DNA from: Bacillus sp. SA1-12 | Lineage (GTDB): Bacteria > Bacillota > Bacilli > Bacillales > Bacillaceae | Assembly (NCBI RefSeq): GCF_000981385.1 | Contig: NZ_LATZ01000031.1 | Location: forward strand, 1 to 32,174 | Direction of reading: 5' to 3' | DNA: 32,174 bases | Shown here: positions 27,709-32,174 of the stretch, piece after piece | How the letters are laid out: every line of letters starts with the position of its first letter | Position numbering within the stretch: the first letter of the stretch is position 1 | The notes under the pieces: model-generated | Databases searched by the model: none | Told to the model about the DNA's origin: nothing | The model's input: the letters and a program-made list of their open reading frames with translations, nothing else | Program-made: the position numbers and the translations under genes

Positions 27709-27973
27709 AACTGATTAACCCGAATATATATAGGTCCATCGCTACCATACCCTATTTGTGATGATATGAAACACCCTATTATTAAGAAATTTCACATTTT
27801 TTTATAATTGGCTTGGTTTTGGGTTATTTATTACCTAATATTGTTTATAACATTAGGAACTGTAATATTTAACTTTATTCGAAAAAAAATATAATACTGT
27901 CCTTTATCTCCATCTTTTTTTGTTTACTGTACCCATAATAAATTTTTTAGGTTGTATTGGAAGAGGAGAAGGA

Positions 27974-28105
27974 ATGAATGAATTTGAATATATATTTAGT
28001 CAATTACAGCAAGGTACTATTTGGTCTATTTACATATTTGTAGGTCACTTTTTTTACTCTTCTGGATTTTTCTGCATTTTAATAACCGAATACGCGTTAG
28101 TTTAA
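27974..28105 (+). CDS. 43-residue small membrane protein, unknown
   Basis: AGAGGAGAAGG precedes ATG 27974. The product begins MNEFEYIFSQLQQGTIWSIY and continues with a single hydrophobic helix (IFVGHFFYSSGFFCILIT) to the end. It could be a real small membrane peptide or a truncated gene. Confidence 0.4.
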   Translation: MNEFEYIFSQLQQGTIWSIYIFVGHFFYSSGFFCILITEYALV

Positions 28106-28309
28106 GAAGTATTATGTAATCCAGGTATTAGGGAGTAAATCTTCCTTATAGTACAGATTTAATTATAGGAGACAACTATAAACTCTATATTAAATAAGTA
28201 AGAATTAGACTTATTTTAAAAATGCAAGCTCCTTTTTACCAGACAAGACATATAGTTGAATTAGGCTAATTGAAAATTATATCTTTACATAAACTTTACA
28301 AAATTACAC

Positions 28310-28338
28310 TTGAAAACTAAGTATAAGTAAATTATTAT
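28310..28338 (+). promoter_or_regulatory. sigma-A promoter of ars operon 1
   Basis: TTGAAA (28310-28315), 17 bp, TATTAT (28333-28338). A nearby imperfect dyad of TATTATATA-like sequence (28330-28360) may be the ArsR operator. Confidence 0.6.
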
Positions 28339-28401
28339 ATAAGCGAATTATTATATACAAATATGCAGATAACCTTGGGGAACTTAGGAGGTGTTTAAAA
28401 A

Positions 28402-28746
28402 GTGATAAAAGCTATTATTGAAATAGAAAAAGCTGCAGTAATTCTAAAACTTTTAGGCGATAAAACAAGGTTAACTATGGTAAAAATGTTGGATAAAAAT
28501 GATTGCTGTGTTTGTGAGTTTGTTGAAATTTTTAAAGCAAGTCAGCCTGCGATTAGTCAACATCTCCGTAAATTAAAAGATGCAGGAATTGTTAAAGAAA
28601 CAAGAAGAGGTCAGTGGATTATCTATTCATTAAATAAAAATAGTGATTTTTATCCATTTGTCCAAGACTTGCTACAGCATCTTCCAAACCAAGATTATCG
28701 AATTAAAGAACTTGAAGAACAAGGTTTAAGAATTTCGTGTGAATAA
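28402..28746 (+). CDS. arsR: ArsR-family arsenic-responsive repressor 1
   Basis: A 114-residue winged-helix repressor: AVILKLLGDKTRLTMVKMLD, the metalloid-binding CCVC at residues 35-38, and recognition helix SQPAISQHLRKLKDAGIVKE. In this family arsenite bound at the Cys motif releases the repressor from DNA. The start is GTG 28402, with TAGGAGGTG nine bases upstream. It is the first gene of arsR-arsB-arsC, with 15 bp to arsB. Confidence 0.93.
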   Translation: MIKAIIEIEKAAVILKLLGDKTRLTMVKMLDKNDCCVCEFVEIFKASQPAISQHLRKLKDAGIVKETRRGQWIIYSLNKNSDFYPFVQDLLQHLPNQDYRIKELEEQGLRISCE

Positions 28747-28761
28747 CGGAGGATTTAAAAA

Positions 28762-30060
28762 ATGACATCAGTAATTTTGGCATCAGTCATCTTTTTAATC
28801 ACACTTACCTTGGTCATATGGCAGCCAAAGGGTCTTTCCATTGGGTGGTCTGCATGTGGCGGAGCAATTTTAGCTCTATTAGTAGGTGTAGTTGATTTTA
28901 AAGATGTCATAGATGTAACATCTATTGTTTGGAACGCTACTTTGGCATTTATTGCAATCATCATTATTTCTCTAATCTTAGATGAAATTGGCTTTTTTGA
29001 ATGGTCTGCTTTACATATGGCTAGAGCAGCCAAAGGAAACGGTATTATAATGTTTGTTTATGTAAGTATACTTGGAGCCATTGTTGCTGCATTCTTCGCG
29101 AATGATGGAGCTGCTTTAATACTTACACCAATTGTTTTAGCAATGGTAAGAAATTTAAAATTTAGTGAGAAAATGGTCTTTCCATTTATTATTGCTAGTG
29201 GATTTATTGCTGATACCACTTCACTGCCATTAGTAGTAAGTAACTTAGTTAACATCGTGTCTGCTGACTTTTTTGGCATTAGGTTTGTAGAGTTCGCATC
29301 TAGGATGATCATACCTAACTTTTTCTCTTTAGGTGCAAGCATCTTGGTTTTATTTCTTTTTTTCCGTAAAAGCATTCCAAGAAACTACGATCTATCTCAA
29401 TTAAAAAGACCAGTTGAAGCTATTCGAGATGAAAAAATGTTCAAATTGTCTTGGGTTGTTTTGGTGATATTACTAGTTGGATATTTTGCATCTGAGTTCA
29501 TTGGAATACCTGTTTCCATCATCGCAGGAATTGTTGCTATCTTCTTTTTATTCATGGCAAAAAGGAGTCCTGCAGTTAACACTAGAACTGTAGTCAAAGG
29601 TGCACCTTGGGCTATTGTCTTTTTCTCAATCGGAATGTATGTAGTGGTTTATAGTTTACGAAACGTTGGCTTAACAAATGTGTTAGCTGATTTAATCCAA
29701 GTAACCGCTGATCAGGGCTTATTTGCAGCAACGGTTGGAATGGGCTTTATCGCAGCAATTTTATCTTCGATCATGAATAATATGCCAACCGTTATGATCG
29801 ATGCATTGGCTATTTCTGATACTAATACAACAGGTGCGATCAGAGAGGCTCTTATCTATGCAAATGTAATTGGTTCAGATTTGGGACCAAAAATTACACC
29901 AATCGGTTCTTTAGCCACCTTATTATGGCTTCATGTTTTATCACTAAAGGGTGTAAAAATTTCATGGGGCACATATTTTAAAACTGGAATTATCTTAACC
30001 ATCCCAACATTGTTTATTACACTTGTTGGTCTATATATTTGGTTACTTATCATCCACTAA
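28762..30060 (+). CDS. arsB: arsenite efflux pump ArsB
   Basis: A 432-residue, about 12-helix transporter of the ArsB family; bacterial ArsB is about 430 residues. It opens SVILASVIFLITLTLVIWQP and contains FFANDGAALILTPIVLAMVR and IMNNMPTVMIDALA, family hallmarks. It exports arsenite, using the proton motive force or an ATPase subunit; no arsA is present here. CGGAGGA precedes ATG 28762. It is followed after 25 bp by arsC. Confidence 0.95.
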   Translation: MTSVILASVIFLITLTLVIWQPKGLSIGWSACGGAILALLVGVVDFKDVIDVTSIVWNATLAFIAIIIISLILDEIGFFEWSALHMARAAKGNGIIMFVYVSILGAIVAAFFANDGAALILTPIVLAMVRNLKFSEKMVFPFIIASGFIADTTSLPLVVSNLVNIVSADFFGIRFVEFASRMIIPNFFSLGASILVLFLFFRKSIPRNYDLSQLKRPVEAIRDEKMFKLSWVVLVILLVGYFASEFIGIPVSIIAGIVAIFFLFMAKRSPAVNTRTVVKGAPWAIVFFSIGMYVVVYSLRNVGLTNVLADLIQVTADQGLFAATVGMGFIAAILSSIMNNMPTVMIDALAISDTNTTGAIREALIYANVIGSDLGPKITPIGSLATLLWLHVLSLKGVKISWGTYFKTGIILTIPTLFITLVGLYIWLLIIH

Positions 30061-30085
30061 TCTTACTTATAAAGGAGCTATTACA

Positions 30086-30505
30086 ATGTCTAAAAAAACA
30101 ATCTACTTCTTATGTACTGGTAATTCTTGCAGGAGCCAAATGGCCGAAGGCTGGGCAAAAAAACACTTAAGTGATGAATGGGAAGTTAAAAGTGCTGGCT
30201 TAGAAGCTCATGGTTTAAATCCTAATGCAGTAAAAGCTATGAAAGATGCTGGAATTGACATTTCAAATCAAACATCAGATGTGATTGATCCTGAAATATT
30301 AAATAATGCTGATTTAATTGTAACACTTTGCGGTCATGCAGCAGATAAATGCCCAGTAACTCCTCCACATATCAAACGTGTGCACTGGGGCTTTGATGAT
30401 CCAGCAAAGGCAGAAGGAACAGAAGAAGAAAAATGGGCATTCTTCCAACGTGTTCGTGATGAAATCGGGGAAAGAATTGAAAGTTTTGATAAGACTGGTG
30501 AATAA
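30086..30505 (+). CDS. arsC: thioredoxin-coupled arsenate reductase ArsC
   Basis: A 139-residue protein of the low-molecular-weight phosphatase fold. The catalytic P-loop CTGNSCRS carries Cys10 and Cys15, and Cys82 and Cys89 lie in LCGHAADKCP; these are the three redox cysteines and partner of the Bacillus-type enzyme. It reduces arsenate to arsenite for export by ArsB. The start ATG 30086 has AAAGGAG eight bases upstream. Confidence 0.96.
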   Translation: MSKKTIYFLCTGNSCRSQMAEGWAKKHLSDEWEVKSAGLEAHGLNPNAVKAMKDAGIDISNQTSDVIDPEILNNADLIVTLCGHAADKCPVTPPHIKRVHWGFDDPAKAEGTEEEKWAFFQRVRDEIGERIESFDKTGE

Positions 30506-30515
30506 TTAAAAAATA

Positions 30516-30548
30516 AAAGCCGTGAGACCCCCTTTTGGCTTTCTCTTT
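30516..30548 (+). terminator. terminator of ars operon 1
   Basis: AAAGCC (30516-30521) pairs with GGCTTT (30537-30542), followed by CTCTTT. Confidence 0.55.
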
Positions 30549-30569
30549 ACCTAATGCTTATTTTATTAA

Positions 30570-30628
30570 TTGACAATAAATTTTGAATAGAATAATATAG
30601 GTTTAAAAATATCGTTAAATAACGATAT
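30570..30628 (+). promoter_or_regulatory. promoter and operator of second arsR
   Basis: TTGACA (30570-30575), 17 bp and TAATAT (30593-30598) form a strong promoter. The palindrome ATATCGTTAAATAACGATAT (30609-30628) overlaps the start of transcription. The same palindrome recurs at 30977-30996. Confidence 0.8.
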
Positions 30629-30654
30629 GTAGACAGGCAAAAGGAGAAAAGGTC

Positions 30655-30939
30655 TTGATTAATGAAGAAATCCATCTATTCCTTAAAGCACTAGCTAGTG
30701 AAAAGAGACAGGAAATTATGTTTTTATTTCTTGATAAAAATGAAGTAACGGTTAATCAAGTTTCTGAACTAGTGAATATTAGTCAATCCACGGCCTCCGA
30801 GCAATTAACTATTTTAAGAAAAGCTGGGCTTCTGTCTTCACGAAAAGCAGGAAAAGAAGTATTTTACACAACTGACAAAGATAGCATTATGATGCAATTA
30901 CAAAATTTAAATAAATTATTGACTGATTGCTGCAAATGA
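30655..30939 (+). CDS. ArsR/SmtB-family repressor 2
   Basis: A 94-residue winged helix: HLFLKALASEKRQEIMFLFL, recognition helix SQSTASEQLTILRKAGLLSS and a beta wing KEVFYTT. It lacks the CVC motif of ArsR 1, but has a Cys pair at its C-terminal end (residues 92-93). It may therefore sense a thiol-reactive compound by another site. The start is TTG 30655, with AAAGGAG about 13 bases upstream. Its palindromic operator lies in front of its own gene and of the next gene. Confidence 0.85.
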   Translation: MINEEIHLFLKALASEKRQEIMFLFLDKNEVTVNQVSELVNISQSTASEQLTILRKAGLLSSRKAGKEVFYTTDKDSIMMQLQNLNKLLTDCCK

Positions 30940-30975
30940 CATGTAGAAGTATCTATATGTTCTTTTTTTAAAAAA

Positions 30976-30997
30976 CATATCGTTAAATAACGATATG
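30976..30997 (+). promoter_or_regulatory. operator of ArsO-like gene
   Basis: The palindrome has 10-bp arms CATATCGTTA and TAACGATATG around AA, identical in its inner 20 bp to that at 30609-30628. A matching -35/-10 pair is not clear. Confidence 0.75.
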
Positions 30998-31013
30998 ACA
31001 AGGGGTGTAAACC

Positions 31014-32075
31014 ATGAAAGATGTATTTGATAGTATTATGATTGGAGCTGGTCAGTCAGGGTTAGCAGCGGCTTATCACTTAAATCAAAACGGAATAAAA
31101 TACCTCGTCCTTGAAGGTGAAAATCAAACTACTGAATCATGGTCAAAATATTATGATAGCCTAACCTTATTTTCTCCTGCATGTTATTCCTCCCTTCCAG
31201 GATTACGATTCCCTGGAAATGAAAGTCGTTATCCTACCAAGGAAGAAGTTATTTCATACCTCAAAGAATATGCTAAACATTTTAATTTAAACATTCGTAC
31301 TGGAGAAAAAGTTACAGTAGTTCGTAAGGTTGGAGATTTATTTGAGATCGAAACCTTAAAAAGTGTATATTATTCAAAAACAGTTATTTCAGCAACAGGA
31401 GCTTTTGCCAATCCCAATCTACCAGCAATAGAAGGAAGTGAATATTTTAAGGGTAATATCATACACTCCAGTCAATATAAAAACGTAGACGAATATAAAA
31501 ATCAAAGAGTAGTTGTGGTTGGTGGTGGAAATTCTGCTATACAAATTGCCTATGAGTTAGCAAAAGTGGCAAATGTAACAATTGCTTCAAGAAAACCTCT
31601 TTCTTTTACACCACAAAGATTACTCGGAAAAGACATTCACTTTTGGTTAAAATTAACTGGTGTTGATACTCTTTTTTATGGAAGAAAGTTTGCTTCAAAG
31701 GTATCAATTATGGATACAGGAATTTATAAAGAAGCGATTGTAAAGAAAACGCCAGATAGCAGAAGAATGTTTACAAAATATACAGAAGGGGGCGTTGTTT
31801 GGAGTAAGGGAAATGAAGAACAAGTAAACACTGTCATTTATGCAACTGGTTATATATATAATATGCACTATTTAATACCTCTAAAAAATACGATAGATAA
31901 ATACAATTCCCCGAGACAGGATAAAGGATTAAGTTCCACAATCGATGGTTTATATTATGTTGGACTTTCAGGTCAGCGATCATTTTCTTCAGCAACCATT
32001 CGAGGTGTAGGGTCTGATGCAAAATATGTTGTAAAAAAAATAGGCTATTATTTAAAGTATTTTGAATCAAAATAA
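31014..32075 (+). CDS. ArsO-like FAD/NADPH flavin monooxygenase
   Basis: The 353-residue protein has an FAD-binding Rossmann motif (IMIGAGQSGLAAAYHL, residues 8-23), a second dinucleotide site (VVVVGGGNSAIQIAYELA, about 168-185), ATG motifs (VISATGAF, VIYATGYI) and the segment WSKYYDSLTLFSPACYSSLP of the ArsO/YczC-like oxidoreductase group. ArsO-type enzymes occur in arsenic operons; their substrate is not established here. GGGGTG precedes ATG 31014. It is preceded by a repressor gene with the same operator. It lies 75 bp after arsR 2. Confidence 0.8.
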   Translation: MKDVFDSIMIGAGQSGLAAAYHLNQNGIKYLVLEGENQTTESWSKYYDSLTLFSPACYSSLPGLRFPGNESRYPTKEEVISYLKEYAKHFNLNIRTGEKVTVVRKVGDLFEIETLKSVYYSKTVISATGAFANPNLPAIEGSEYFKGNIIHSSQYKNVDEYKNQRVVVVGGGNSAIQIAYELAKVANVTIASRKPLSFTPQRLLGKDIHFWLKLTGVDTLFYGRKFASKVSIMDTGIYKEAIVKKTPDSRRMFTKYTEGGVVWSKGNEEQVNTVIYATGYIYNMHYLIPLKNTIDKYNSPRQDKGLSSTIDGLYYVGLSGQRSFSSATIRGVGSDAKYVVKKIGYYLKYFESK

Positions 32076-32158
32076 AGATCATATTTATAGACAATCACTA
32101 TTTTAACTGTTGGATAACAAAACAATTCACAATGTTAATGCTATTACAATATAAAAGG

Positions 32159-32174
32159 TCTCTTATTAAAGAGA
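32159..32174 (+). terminator. terminator stem cut by window edge
   Basis: TCTCTT and AAGAGA form a 6-bp stem at the very end; the following T tract, if any, is outside the window. Confidence 0.45.

Noticed and set aside
1..32174. tRNA, rRNA or CRISPR loci
   Set aside because: No cloverleaf with a TTCGA-type arm, no rRNA conserved blocks and no spaced identical repeats were noticed in reading either strand.

Overview
The window is low-GC DNA from an endospore-forming Bacillaceae bacterium; the genus cannot be fixed from sequence alone. The grounds are Spo0E-, SinI- and SinR-like regulators with Spo0A boxes, a GerAB-type permease, an exosporium-style collagen/peptidase-G2 protein, DUF3231 and CBO0543 families, an RsbR-type stressosome protein and a PBSX-type prophage. 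It is an accessory region shaped by an insertion sequence, prophage decay and gene duplication.

Layout. 1-1012: right end of an IS21-family element (istA tail, istB, terminal repeats). 1098-4770, mostly minus strand: a sporulation/biofilm regulatory island with a Spo0E-like phosphatase gene behind a perfect Spo0A box, three SinI-like antirepressor microgenes of 42-43 residues, and an SPbeta YoqV-like ATP-dependent DNA ligase broken by one stop codon. One SinI gene (2966-3097) has a good cyclic-di-GMP-I (GEMM) riboswitch with a ribosome-site hairpin. Its duplicate (4284-4412) keeps the same promoter and leader, but the aptamer core has decayed and a perfect Spo0A box lies upstream. 4858-17316, plus strand: a PBSX-type prophage remnant in the order xtrA, xpf, terminase small subunit, terminase large subunit, [deletion], tape-measure end, distal tail, tail endopeptidase, tail spike, holin and amidase. 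A deletion joins the start of terminase to the end of the tape-measure gene, removing portal, capsid and most tail genes; xpf and terminase also carry in-frame stops. A germination-type permease gene sits between a relict and an intact copy of the lysis-cassette leader.

17.5-19 kb: a SinR-like XRE regulator, a decayed LexA-like winged-helix gene, a decayed Cys-rich microgene and a zinc-ribbon microgene. 19042-21681: an 879-residue surface protein with a short collagen-like stretch, 38 YadA-head-type repeats and a peptidase-G2 self-cleaving C-terminus. 21.9-25.75 kb: a mirror-image set of CBO0543 membrane protein, DUF3231, DUF3231 and CBO0543. 25.7-27.2 kb, minus strand: a microgene, an intact LexA-like small repressor whose operator lies between its own -35 and -10 boxes, and an RsbR-type STAS protein. 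27.2-28.4 kb is mostly decayed sequence. 28.4-32.1 kb: two arsenic units, arsR-arsB-arsC and a second arsR followed by an ArsO-like flavin monooxygenase, the latter two each preceded by the same 20-bp palindrome.

How the parts may work together. The most original feature is the regulatory island. Paralogous SinI-like antirepressors appear to have split their inputs, one reading c-di-GMP through an RNA switch and the other reading Spo0A. A SinR-like protein with a SinI-like tail, a possible partner, is encoded 13 kb away. This is inference from sequence; no expression or binding data are available here.
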